Positions 1-11,859 of a stretch of DNA of 64,000 bases are shown one piece after another (within the stretch, counting starts at the first letter, position 1; each line of letters opens with the position of its first letter). The DNA comes from Wolfiporia cocos (lineage: Eukaryota > Basidiomycota > Agaricomycetes > Polyporales > Phaeolaceae). The translations under genes were made by a program, and so were the position numbers. The notes below the pieces were generated by a model. The model saw only the letters and a program-made list of their open reading frames with translations, ran no database searches and was not told the origin of the DNA. The DNA lies in assembly GCA_029448655.1 (NCBI GenBank), contig JACCLO010000016.1:558001-622000 (forward strand), in the 5' to 3' direction.

Positions 1-2526
1 GTTTAGTGCACGAAGCAAGTGCCAGGTAGCTGTTCCGAAGCATGAATTTACCAATCGGGCGAACCTGTTCATCATGGTCATCCGTAAGAAATCCAATCGA
101 TGTGCTCAAGTTTTTCTTGAAATGATACTTATATTACCTGCACGCCAATGGGTGAATATGTGTAGAATTAGTGGAGTTCATGGGAAGATGAATGCGTACA
201 GGGCAATGAATGGATATTGTGCTCTAGCATAATGATACCGTACGTGTTATTATTTACAGAGCCTCATATACGGGTCTACAGCGAACCTGGGAGAATGCTT
301 GTGGCTGATTATTGGTAGGGCCGGCGATGATCAAGTGTGAGCCCGCGAGCGACATTCGCCCTAGTACAGTGTATGGCACATCCATGCCAGACGCAATCGG
401 ACTTCTCCAAAAGGTACACTGCTCAGCGGATTGACTGTTAGTAACAAGCCTCCTTCCACACGGCACTGTATAACGCAGTGAAATACTTTGTACTCTGCGA
501 CTGCCCCGAAGGGCGACTGCTTAATTGACTATTGCTGTCCGACTCCTCGTCGTATCTGCCTGGTACTCATTGCACGCCGTGATTGCTTCGCTTTGCGTGT
601 ACGCAAAAGCTTGTATCCCCATCAGTTCTCACTGCATTTGGAAACATTGTATGCCGCGGTAAAGAGTCACCGCAGAGACTTACGGGAACACCCAGCCATC
701 GCTATCGAGAAGCATCGCAAGTTATCTTCGATACGATTGCAGTGATTAGTATGACATATAGAACGACGATTTGATACCTGCACGGCACCGGTCCCTATGA
801 TGTGGAAGCGTTTGCATGATGGCACATCAGTCAACAACATTCAAGCATTATCTGGGATGATGACTGCAAAATGATGTCTGAAAGATACGTATGAAGGGAT
901 GCAGCCGATTAGCAGCTGATTCACTTATGTAAGTGGTCTAAACATTCTTGTCCTTTGATAGACTCACAAAATCCACAGTCCTGCCATTATACTACCAAGC
1001 TACACACCACACACCCTCATTCATTCATTGATAGCCGAATGTCACCAAGAGAATGCAGAAATACGATGTCGAAATGATGCCTCTCAGCCAATTGAAACCG
1101 AGGGTCTTGAGTACAAATTAAGGACATACTGTGCACATTATGTCTCTACTTGTAATGCAAAGTAAATTTGGAGTAAGTCAATCCCACTTCGCAAACGCCC
1201 AGACCGTTTGCATTATTGGAGAAACGGAGGAACACGGGGATCAAGAAGAACTGCTTCGGAAATTCCTTCCCAAGCATCTTGGACCGAGGGGTGTAATTTC
1301 CGAGGAGAATCCCCAAATCATTACAGCTCCGAGAATGTGCTTTAGTCCTGTAGGCGTCGCTCTCGCATATCGTGCTACCGATGTGCAGCAGTTCTTTCTT
1401 CGCTCTTTCTAAGTAGCGCAGCCTCTTGTCAATAATACAAGCGTTTGCCATCTCTACATATGCATAGTGGTCATGAGGATGATTGATGGAAGTTCTTCCG
1501 ATATATTGATTTAAGCGCGTATTATATCTGATCGATGCTCAGCTGGTATATGCATCCCTGCCGACTTCAAGCAAGCATTGTTATGAAGCTCAAGCTCAGG
1601 CGTGGGGTATGTCGGATGTTGCTGTACCCTGCATATATTTTGGAAGCACCATGGCGTCAATAATCCTGAGGCCTAGCAAATCTGAGATCGTGGCCGTATC
1701 CAACGCGGATTATTATATGATGCTTCAGCCACTGCATTGATCTTCTATGTCTTGGCTATTGTCGCAATTAGTTATATCAAGTCACTGTACCGAGGACTGA
1801 CTGCTGGGAGAAGTATTTTGTCGACCCCCACATACTAATTATCCATGTTCCGGTAGGTGCCAATGCCACTTTGATCGTATCTTAAAGGTGTCTGGGTCAT
1901 CATATTGTGACGGACCGATGTAACGCACTAGATGAGCAGAAGACAGGTTTCACTGAATGCAAGGGTGTCCGGCTCGCCACACAACTTGAAGGTACAGACA
2001 GACAGACAGGTTTGGCCAATGTGACTTCCCAAACACAATCGTGTTCGTGGCCGCACCTCGGCTGGCCTCTTGTATTGTGACCAAGAATAATAATAATTCA
2101 TGAGTAATCCTCATTACGATGCCAACGTATGGCTCGCCAGATTCGCGAGAATCATATGTTTGCGGGTACACTATGACGCCTTCATGCCGGTACCTACAAC
2201 CCAATGACAGTCGAGTCTCACACCGACTCGCTCACGAGTGCGCTGCGGCATATGCCTGTCGGCCATCTCTCCGTTTTACTGGCCAGAGAACATGAACGTC
2301 TAGCCCGTCAGACCACATTGTCATAGGGCACCTCTAGCTTCCATGCGGACTATTTCAGGATACCCATACTATCACCGCATCACATGTGGCGAGGATCCCG
2401 AACATGGATTTCGTGAGATTGCTGGACTGCGCGAGCTCTGCTCGACAATATAAGTGCAAGAAGCACCCACGATGCTGGCCAGGCGTATGCTGACGGTTGC
2501 CAGTCTTCGACATCTCGCTCGGCGGA
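1..2526. other. No recognisable gene
   Basis: Only short open frames occur here. The longest, about 1131-1451 on both strands, gives proteins of about 95-100 residues that resemble nothing I know, and the two strands overlap. I see no LTR end, inverted repeat or tRNA. The last few hundred bases should hold the promoter of the carboxylesterase that follows. Confidence 0.5.
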
Positions 2527-5030
2527 ATGCTGCACTTGCTGCTCTGTTTGACCGCAACCGTGGTCGGTTCTGTCTATGGCCTACCACTCGAGCAGAGGGC
2601 AGATCCTCTGGTCACTCTGTCATATGCCACTTTTCAGGGATTTACAGCAGGCAACGTCGACACCTTCCTCGGAATCCCCTACGCTCAGGTTCCGTATGTG
2701 CAGCTACCTGTTGATCAAGGTTTTTTGCGGCTAATCTGCAGCGTTGATCATCAAAGGACAGGAGATCTCCGATTTGCGCCTCCCCAAGCACCCACAGCTT
2801 TTAATGGAACCCAACTCGCCGTGGAATTCGGGGCAGCGTGTCCCCAGCAGGGGATCACCCTTCCGGAGCTTCTTCCGGCAAATGTGACATTACCTTTGGT
2901 CGATACCATCATATCAGAGAATTGTAAATGGCAGACCACTCGTCCATATGGATCAGTGGAGAGTGCTGAAATAATATGTCTAGGCTTGTCCCTCAATGTT
3001 TACCGCCCTGCATCTGCTTCTCCTGGAGACAATCTACCCGTTATCTTCGTGAGTATTTCTCACACCCAAGATAATAGTGCACTTACATCTGGCTAGTGGA
3101 TATACGGAGGCGCGTTCGAGATCGGGGACTCGGCTCTCACCGATGGCACGGTGCTCGTTGAACGCTCTCTTACGCTGGGCGAGCCCGTCATCTTTGTGTC
3201 GCACAACTACCGTATGAATGGTGAGGGTTACCAATATACAATACATAACTGTACGGATCGGTGCTGACGTGATGGAACAGCCTTTGGGTTCCTCGCCAGT
3301 GAGGAAGTCCTGGCCGCGAATGCAACAAACATTGGCCTGCGAGATCGTCAGCTACTAAAGTGCTTTGTTCCAACCCTCTACTCACACCGCATTTACAGAA
3401 AGATTCGCAATGGAATGGGTGCAACAATACATCTCCGAATTTGGTGGCGATCCCAGCGAGGTCACTATGTACGCGCTCTTGACTATTGTTGCATTGAAGA
3501 CATACTGTCTGACATACCATGTTCAACCTGCGGCACGGCAGATGGGGAGAAAGTGCAGGCGCATACTCCGTCTCTGCACATCTTATCTGGAACGGCGGTA
3601 ACACTGGTGGACTATTCCGGAGCGCAATCATAGTCAGCCGCATACTTCCCGCCCAACTGCCTCACTAACCACACGTGCCGTTGCTAGGAATCTGGTCCCC
3701 CGGTGGTGCTGCCGAACGTCTCGCAGGGACAGCAGTACTACGACCAGCTCGTCGAGCTTACAGGCTGCTCCGGGGAGTCCGACACGTTCGCATGTCTGCA
3801 GAACGTGCCATACGACGAGCTGATCGTTGCCGTCGCGGACACGCCAAGCTTCTTCAGCTATCAGAGCCTTGACTTGGCGTGGCTCCCGCGGATGGACGGT
3901 GTGTTCATCAAGTACACTGGGCCGGAATACCTCCAGGCGGGTTTGTATGCAAAGGTGGCTGTTTCAGCTTGGGCACAAGCACCCTGCATCGCTATTCTGA
4001 CTCTGTGAGATTATAGGTACCTGTGCTCATTGGCGATTGCGATGATGAGGGGACGCTGTTTTCCTTCGCAAATGCAAACGTTACGTGAGTTATTGTCTCA
4101 CCTATCAGCTTTCTGAAGCTGACGGGCTGCATTACTGCATAAAGGACGGACCAGGAGTTCCTCGAGTACATACAAACCTAGTACGCACCCGGTATTCGGC
4201 ACTGGACCTTTCCGCACTTCCACCTAACTTCTGCTAGCTATCTCTATGATGCCTCAACTGAGGACATCGCGGCTGTCGGTGAAGCTTACCCTACTGATCC
4301 GACGGACGTCAGTACCGTTACTTTCTTCGAGTTGCATATGCACACACTAACCACTGCGTTCCATGCCTGCAACAGGGATCACCGTTCGACACGGGCTACT
4401 TGAATGTCCTGACGTCAGTATACTCTCTCTGATGCCTGTGGAAGCATATCGAATTGACAGTCTTCGGCAACTACTGCCTACAGACCACAATTCAAGCGGC
4501 TTGCAGCATTCCAAGGCGACTGGATGTGGCAAGCGCCACGACGCTATTTCCTTGAAACAGTCTCGCAGACGCAAGATGCTTGGGCATATTGTGAGCACAG
4601 CAAGATACTCCCTTATCCGGCCATATTAATCCTCATGACACAAATCAGTGTATAAGCGGGGCAAATGGACGCCCTATCTGGGCTCGTTCCACGCGTCCGA
4701 CCTACTCGAGTTCTTCGACGCAGGAGACTTTATTGGGATGGACGCCGTTAGTGAGTCACATTTTACCGTTATGGTCCCCGATCGTCCTAATATGTGCGTC
4801 CGGGGTGTACAGTCAACTTCGCTACGAACCTGAATCCCAACGCACCTGCAGACCTCGCGCCAGGCATCAGCTATCTCTCTGACATCAGCTGGGACCAGTG
4901 GAGCTCCGACCCGGCTGCGCCGCCGCTGCTCACCTTCGTGGATCCTGCGCCGTTGGTAGAAATCACTGCAGACACGTTTCGTGCAGACGCCATGCAGCTT
5001 CTAAACCAGATTGCGTTAGAGCTGCCATGA
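2527..5030 (+). CDS. Secreted type-B carboxylesterase/lipase
   Basis: Extracellular serine hydrolase of the carboxylesterase/lipase (alpha/beta hydrolase) family; the exact ester substrate is unknown. I derive 14 introns: 2694-2756, 2924-2983, 3049-3096, 3221-3280, 3347-3398, 3469-3541, 3633-3687, 3955-4016, 4085-4144, 4181-4237, 4308-4375, 4414-4483, 4591-4648 and 4751-4812. They leave exactly 552 codons (551 aa). Seen in the protein: a hydrophobic signal peptide at the N-terminus (MLHLLLCLTATVVGS), GIPYAQVPTGDLRFAPP, the oxyanion region WIYGGAF, the nucleophile elbow GESAGA (split by intron 6), the acid residue in DCDDEGTL (~4040) and the histidine in SFHASDLLEF (~4690). The full triad is therefore present. 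I chose the ATG at 2527 because it opens the signal peptide; an in-frame ATG at 2497 would add ten residues. Some exons are only 36-38 nt. The gene looks intact. Confidence 0.9.
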
Positions 5031-5846
5031 TGGGCTTACCAGCTGGCACCAAACAATGAATATGCACCATTTGCATGCGTTGGGGACGCGTTGGGAGCTC
5101 GAGTATGAAATGCTGTAATGCATGTGCATGAATGGCAATCCACAAGGAATAAGCATTCCTTGGCTCGAGTTACGGCCCAGGGCAAGCTCCTCTGGAACGA
5201 CAGTTGAGTACCGTACTAGACGACCTGAAGTTGATCCCAAGACGACAGGATCAGTCTAGTCTCCCAAGGTGATGTGGCGGCGCTGATGACTTCAAATTCA
5301 AATTTACAGAGAGACAGGAGGGTGCGAGTTAGGAGGAAGTGCTGCTGGCACAAGTATACGCCAACATGACAATTATTCGGTAGCTTCTGGTAGCAGGACT
5401 CTGAGGATGGAGCTTGCATATATGACCGAAACCTGCCGGGAGGCAGTTCCACGGAGATGGAGATCTGTCTAGAAGCTATGCAAGCCATGGCCAATCTCCG
5501 ACGTTTGGATTCTAATACAGGAGATTTAGAGGCAAGGCCTGTGTAAGCTTGGATTATCAAGTGTTGAAACATGTTGAGGGAGAAAGAGGAAGTAGGAAAC
5601 GCCGGTGCGATCGAACTTGAACTGCACCGTGCGACCGGCTTCCGTCCTCACAACCGCGTTAACCCTGACTCTGCTGCGCTCTTCCCCCTCGGGCCCGTGG
5701 ATTGGGAGCGTTTGACAATTCAGCGCCACGGCACTTGGGCGACAATCTGACGAGTATAACGGACGAAACAGGCTTCTGCTACAGTACTAGTTTGTTCCTG
5801 ACAGCTTGACCGCCCCGGACAAACCTAGCGCTGGAGAAGTACGAAG
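5031..5846. other. Intergenic: 3' region of the esterase and promoter of AVL9
   Basis: No coding signal on either strand; the short frames present are low in similarity to anything known. This stretch should hold the terminator of the esterase and the promoter and 5' UTR of the downstream plus-strand gene. Confidence 0.5.
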
Positions 5847-8800
5847 GTATGTTATCGTTATTCCTCGTCTCGTTCTTGACTGCACATGAGCTTTGAACTT
5901 GTAGAAGTCATGCAGTCGCCACTTGACGACTCCTCGTCGTCACACGCGCTCAACTCGCACTTCCTGCTTCATCCCGAGCCAGAGGCGGAGGAGGAACATC
6001 CTGTTGAGCTAGCCTCCGACGGGGACACCGCATCCCAACGTTCCATTGCTCTCTCGTCACCAGCACACTCTCCCCGCAGACTCTCTGTCGCAGACAGCCT
6101 CCGCCACGGAGAGGAGGATGAACCGCCAACCTCCGCTATGGCATCTGTGACGCTCGTGCGCGAGAGCCTCTCTTCGAAGCGCATCACGCTCGACACGGAC
6201 TTGAGCTCTCTCGATGATGATCGCAGCTTCTTTGCACGGCGGCTCGATGAGAATGAGTCTCCTATATCGAGCGCGGCGCCGTCCGTGGACGACCGTCAGA
6301 AGATACCTCCTGCCGCACCTGTCCCGCAACTTCCGGCATCTCCACCCATCCCCCCACGGCGGCCATCTCTGCCCACCCGCGCGACAAGTGGCAGGGAGAG
6401 CGTCACATCGTTTGCTTCGGTTGGCACGTCATATTCGTACTCAAAGAAGGCGCGCCCAGAGTCGCTGCTCCCCCAAGCCAGACAAGGCCCACTCGTGCTC
6501 GGTATCGCGCTCGTGGATTTCGATCACCTAGTACGTGCACGGCGAAGTGTGTGCGTTGTTCTTGCTAAGAAGATCGCAGGTTGGGCCTAAGATCGAATTC
6601 GCGCGTGGAGACATCTTCGAGGATGAGGAGATTGCAAAGATCCTGCCCTTCCTCGCGCTGCCCGACGGTGCGCACCTGGTAAGTCGCCTGCATGCAGCTC
6701 GATGTTCTCTAACGATTTGAGGCTCAGTCGTCCGAAGACTACTCCTACTTCCACCTCGTCCCTGCGTCACCCACCCCCACCACCATCTTCGGCATCTCGT
6801 CGGTGTCCCTTGTCCAGCCTTTTCATGCACATTCGCTCACATCCTCGCAGATGTAATCGGCAGATCAGCGCGGCCGAGCTGCTCGTGAAGGATGCGGACG
6901 TTACGCGGTCGACGGTGCAGAAGGCGGTCGTCGTGCTCGCGTCAAAGCCGGTGTTCGGCCTCATCCGGTACGCTACTCGCTCCGCGCCATCGTGAGCTCC
7001 GCTGAACTGATCACAGCGACCGTCTCGGCGTGATCACTCGTGCACTGTTCGCGCAGCGCGATTTCTCTGACATGAGCATCCTGGATGACTTCTACTTGTC
7101 GCTGGAGCTTTCGCTCAAGACGCAGATGACGGAGAGCGGGCTGTACATGGGTGCGTGCGTTGCGTGCGTATCGCTATTGCGAGCCTACACTAACCTCTGT
7201 GCCGCTCGGCGCGACAGGCACCAGTCTGTGAGTATGTTGCATGTTCCGCCGATTAGGTCTGTATTGACAACTCCAGGCGGGAGCTCGTGCACACCTTCCG
7301 CCAGCGGACGCTCGTCCTCCTCAAAGCGCTCATGCTGCAGAAGAAGGTGCGCACGCTTCGCGGATCTACTCTGCGATCCGCACTAGATCTTGATTGACTT
7401 TGTCTCCGGCCCCACGCAGATCATGTTCTTCGGACACCCTGTCGAGCGACTGTGCACGTATCAGTATTCGCTTGTCACGCTCGTCCCCGGTGCGCGTCTC
7501 CTTTGCTGGGTGTGCGAACTGATGCTGACGATGGATGGTTGAATACATAGGGCTGTTGCAGAATTTGGACGACTGCGGATCGCCACCGCTAGCTGCGCGG
7601 GCGCAGACACTGTCAAGGCCTACGTCGCTCAAGACATCGGACCCTAAGAGTATGATGGCATATGTGGGGCTGCCGCTTGATTTGTTCGGCAAGGTATTTT
7701 GTACAGGCCTTCGCCCACTTCCACGAAGCTGATTGCCCCGGCGTATCAGGATGCTTTTTTCCAGCCATATTTACCATTACAGCAGCTTGACATGCTCAAG
7801 GACACGCAGAGCTGGCTTTGCGGCAGCACGAACTCGATCGTCACGCAGCAGAAGGAGGTCGACCTCCTCGTCAACGTACGTTATACTCGCGTGCCTCAAG
7901 TGACTGATTGTTGAGCCTCTTGTGGCCGGGCAGATTGAGAATGGTACAATGGAGTTCCGCGACCCAAGGCTTGAGCGCGTTGCGGGCTTGACACCTACGG
8001 ACCGCAAGTGGATGGACGACATTGTGCGGGATGTGAACGATACGTATGTCGACGACCCGACGCAACCGCTTGGCATGCAGTGAGTTCAGTAGTTCTTCTG
8101 CGAGCCACAGTACTCACTGTAGTGGACAGCTTCAAGGGAAGCGATGACTATCTAAGACAAAAGGTGGGTGATGATCCGACTCGTTTTGGGATGGAGTGTA
8201 ATGTGCTGTCAATAGTTTGAGGAGTACATCTCGGGCGCACTATCCTCTGTGCGATACGCCGCGTTCCTTACCAAGGGTCAAGCGAGTGGGACTAGCATCA
8301 TCGATGCCACGGGTGAGATTGTTCGATGTAGTCTATATTGGATGACGATGACTGAAGTATCGTGCAGGCGACCCAAATTCAATGCAGGATTTCAACCCAT
8401 TGTGGATACAGGAGTTCAAGAAAACCAATGCATATGAGGTTTGGGAGCGTGTCACCGATCCGATGCTGTTTGACATTGTCGAAGCACGGTGCGCATACTG
8501 ATAATGCTGTAACTCACGTAGCCGCAAAGGGCTGATCTAGTGTTCCCCCCAGACATCCATGTGCAGATAAGCCCTCCGTTGTCTCCGACATCAGTCTCCG
8601 CCTCTCCGAAGGCATCCAAGAGCTCAAGCTAGACCAGTCCCTCGCGCCGACGCGCGAAGCGATCGCACGCACATTCACCGCAAGCTCTACCAGTCTCTTC
8701 AAAGCTGTCGAGGGCGTGCGTGGGCGCTGGATATCCCCGCGCAAGGCGCCGACGCCCCCGCCCGCGCCGTCGAGCGACCCCTCCAGCGAGTCGGCAGGCT

Positions 8801-9519
8801 CAGCGTCGACAGGGTCGATGAGCACGAGCACGTCCGGCAGCACGGACGACTCGGCCGCGCCGAGGCAGCAGGGCTCGCCGCCGGCGGAGAAGCGCAAGAG
8901 CGGCCTGCGCCCGCTGAGCATGGCGATGACGCACCCCATCGTGCTGCCGCCGCCCCCGCCGCCCCCGCCGGTGCCCGCGCCCGAGCCGAGCCGGTTCAGC
9001 GGGTGGGTCGGCTCGTTCTTCGCGCAGCGCGCGTCGCGCGCGTCGACGGCGTCCGTCGCGTCGGTCGTGTCGGCGCGGAGGGAGAGCTCGTCGGCCGCGT
9101 CGGTGCGGTCGTCGCGTGGCGTGTCGCCGATGCCGTCGCCCCCGCCCCCGCTGCCGAGCAGGGGGAGCATCGCAAGCGTAGCGGAGGTGAGGGAGGAAGA
9201 AGAGCCGGAATTCCAGCCGAGAAATTTGGACGAGGTGTTTAATGGTTCACGGACGAGTGTGACCGTGGATGTGTCCGAGAGCGCACATGCAGGGCAGGAG
9301 CTGCCGCGGGTGTATGAGAAGATAGAGGAGGAGCACGAGGAGGTAGAAGAGGAGCATGGGAAGATAGAGGAGGAGCATGAGAAGGTAGAGGTCGGGCACA
9401 AGGACCAGGAGGAGAGGGGAGAGCATCTTGTTGACCACGAGCATGAGCATGAGCTCCAGTACGGGCAGAAACACCGTGACGAGGACGAGGAGCCAGCAGG
9501 TGCTAGCGAGGCTCTGTGA
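5847..9519 (+). CDS. AVL9: AVL9-like late secretory pathway protein (DENN fold)
   Basis: Homologue of the AVL9 family, which acts in exocytic vesicle formation or cargo export at the Golgi; members have a DENN-type fold. The coding region is 5910-9519. A probable 5' UTR intron lies at 5847-5904, just before the ATG. Coding introns: 6531-6579, 6679-6727, 6799-6850, 6968-7016, 7151-7217, 7228-7276, 7347-7419, 7490-7550, 7694-7749, 7876-7933, 8080-8129, 8164-8215, 8313-8367 and 8489-8552. Spliced length is exactly 942 codons (941 aa). The hallmark opening of the conserved domain, ALVDFDHLVGPKIEF, is preceded by about 205 residues of Ser/Pro-rich leader. Later blocks are LVHTFRQRTLVLLKALMLQKK, FFGHPVERLCTYQYSLVTL and FEEYISGALSSVRY. 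The C-terminus is low complexity: polyproline, Ser/Ala-rich, then an acidic EEEH(E/G)K(V/I) repeat near 9325-9400. Exon 7218-7227 is only 10 nt. Confidence 0.85.
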
Positions 9520-10023
9520 GTGGCGGGACTTTGGTTACAGCAGTCGATTAGTTTATACATACAATGATATTGATAAGGTCGTCTAGTTCTTGGTCTGCAT
9601 GCATATGTTACCCTGCAATCAGTTGATTAGATTTATTGTTCCTACTCTATATGCTGCTCATCGCATACCGCAACGAGTTTATTCGATATTGTGATGATAG
9701 TTGTGAATAGTGCAACTGCGACAGTCACGACATCGGTTGAAGCAGAATTCGGATGTAGCATAATTATACATTAATATGATGTACACTCTGCACATAAGAG
9801 CACTACGGTACTGGTCTAGCGTGTAGGCTTCAGTGAGATTGATACAATGCACGATGAATGCCAACGAAGGGGACCTGCGGAGGAGGACCTGTGGAGGACT
9901 AGGAAATGCTATATACATATAAATATCTGCAAAGTCTCTTGCTTGCAAGTGCAAGGTGACTAATGAGTAGTCATGGGGGTCGTTACTCCTTCCTTGGTAG
10001 TCGGGGTACTATGCTGACGCAGA
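9520..10023. other. Convergent intergenic region
   Basis: AT-rich stretch between the ends of AVL9 (+) and the secreted-protein gene (-). I see no gene. It should contain both polyadenylation signals. Confidence 0.5.
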
Positions 10024-10990
10024 TTATAGGCGAATCACAGTAAGGATCGCAACGCGACCATCTTGTGCTATGTCATGGTTCACTCCTGGACCATATTGAT
10101 GTTGTCAATGATATAGCAGAGATATTGGAAGGATCACACTCACCTTTGCTTCCAGGTGCGAGAAGGCCTTCACGCCATTCAACATCAGCACGCCACCATA
10201 TGCTATTCCAGTGGCTGCCGGCGGTTGCCTGTGCGACGAGAAAATCGCGACCGAGGTTGTATCCATCCGGAACGATCTGATGATTCTTCGAGGAATCCTG
10301 CGAGAGTGTGAGTGCTGCGCATCAAACAGCCTAACGTCCATCGAACCTTCTCAAGAGACGCTCTGCGCCACAATTTCAGCATTCATCATTATGTATACTT
10401 CACAGCTGACGGAGACGCACCCAATGAACCACGCGCCGCTCCCGTGCTGGCTCCATGCGCGGAAGTGGTGACCACCGCGTACGCTCTCCCAGCACGTGCC
10501 GCCGACGGGGAAGTACGCCTGGCGTGCAAGGAACTCCTCCGGTCGGCGCGCGAGCCCGTCGCCGAGATCCGCGTCGTGGATGTGCCCGTAGTGCATCCCG
10601 AGGCACTCGCCCGAGTACCCGATCGACTTGGCGTACGCGTGCAGCCCGTGCTCCGTGAGCACGTATGGGTCGGAGAGGCCGGAGATGATCACGTTCAAGG
10701 GCTCGCCGAGGGTCGGCGTCGTGAACTGCGGGGGTAAGTGAGGTGGTGAGGTGCGCGGTATGGTGGATGATACGCACGTCGAGCATCCGCCCGCCGTGCA
10801 GACGCGGGTCAAACCAGCCCTGGGCGGAGATGCTTCGCTCTGGTGGCTGCTCACCACTTGTCTGCGGTGATATGTGAGAGAATATGGCCTGCGTATCACT
10901 TTCCACAGTCTCTTCGAGCGGATTTGGCAACGAGAAGATCTGCGCTGCGCACGCAAGCAGCGCGAGCGCGCGAGGAATAACGCCAAGCAT
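10024..10990 (-). CDS. Small secreted protein of a conserved basidiomycete family, function unknown
   Basis: A predicted extracellular protein of 247 aa. Introns on the minus strand are 10726-10777, 10298-10410 and 10086-10143; removing them leaves exactly 248 codons. The N-terminus MLGVIPRALALLACAAQIFS is a signal peptide. Recognisable blocks are GGRMLDFTTPTLGEPLNVIISG, SDPYVLTEHGLHAYAKSIG, ECLGMHYG, IVPDGYNLGRDFLV and the C-terminal GVNHDIAQDGRVAILTV. I know these as a recurring pattern in uncharacterised secreted basidiomycete proteins; no catalytic motif is evident. I chose the ATG at 10990 because a TATA-like element on the minus strand lies about 45 nt upstream and the signal peptide begins there; the in-frame ATG at 11014 is possible. 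The gene is divergent from the MFS transporter. Confidence 0.8.
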
Positions 10991-11031
10991 TGCGGGCACA
11001 CCGAACAAGGTCAACAGAGCAGGTCTCCGCG

Positions 11032-11040
11032 CATATAATA
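11032..11040 (-). promoter_or_regulatory. TATA-like element of the secreted-protein gene
   Basis: Read on the minus strand, TATTATATG lies about 42-50 nt upstream of the ATG at 10990. It supports initiation downstream of the 11014 ATG. Seen by eye only. Confidence 0.35.
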
Positions 11041-11859
11041 GGTGGAGTCCTTGGGGCGTGCAAGGAGTACGAGACGGATATGGCGAGGAGGTGAGAGGCC
11101 GGATAGGCAGTAGTGGATTTATCAGTCGTCATTCGGTCCAGGAGCAGCCGGCGCTTTGGCAACGCATGCGGTGTAAATGCGCGAGTCGCGGATCTACATA
11201 TGCAGTGCCGTGCATTGTTCGGCAGACGGTGGGCGCTGGAGCTGTCGATATGTTCGATGTGCTCGACGGCGGCGGTGAGAAGAGGACAGTGCGAGGGACC
11301 GGTTCGGTGATGCTCGGGCGTCTAGACTTGTTGCCCCGGGATCGACGCGTGCGCACGCGCGCACTCTCCTCAATCCTGTCCCTACCTGCTGGAAACACCT
11401 TCTTATGCTATCGCCGTACCCCCATGTTTCTGCATTAGAACCTGGAGAACAACTTATCGGCGAAACATGACGCCACACATTCAAAGAATCCTAGCACCGT
11501 GCATACCACATAGGGCTTAATAGCCTCAGGATCCACTCTACATATCGCAATTGCAGTTTGACAACCGCCTGTATTCATCGCTGCACCAATCGCGGGTGCG
11601 ATGGAAGGACGTATCTCTTTGGCTATTCAGGGGGCTCACGCGAAGACACGGCGCCTTCGTGCACCACGAGGGCCATCCATCACTCGCGAATCCCACCCGA
11701 GCCATAGTCCCGCAAATTGGATTGATGATACGCTTCTTCCCCTCATTCTGTTTCCACATTCAGCTGCTTATCAAACGCAAAGATGGCAGTGGTTGACGCT
11801 GAGCGGCTTCATTCCACTCCACGACCACCCGGGCGACTAGCGACGTCCTACTGACAACG
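11041..11859. other. Divergent intergenic region
   Basis: Holds the promoters of the secreted-protein gene (-) and the MFS gene (+). Open frames of up to about 90 codons occur on both strands over GC-rich sequence, without similarity I can recognise. I see no repeats. Confidence 0.45.

Noticed and set aside
8514..9560. 348-codon minus-strand frame opposite the AVL9 C-terminus
   Set aside because: Antisense shadow of GC-rich low-complexity coding sequence; Ser/Cys-rich, no recognisable domain.
11113..11438. Genes within the divergent promoter region at 11.1-11.4 kb
   Set aside because: Overlapping frames on both strands with no homology, typical of GC-rich non-coding DNA.
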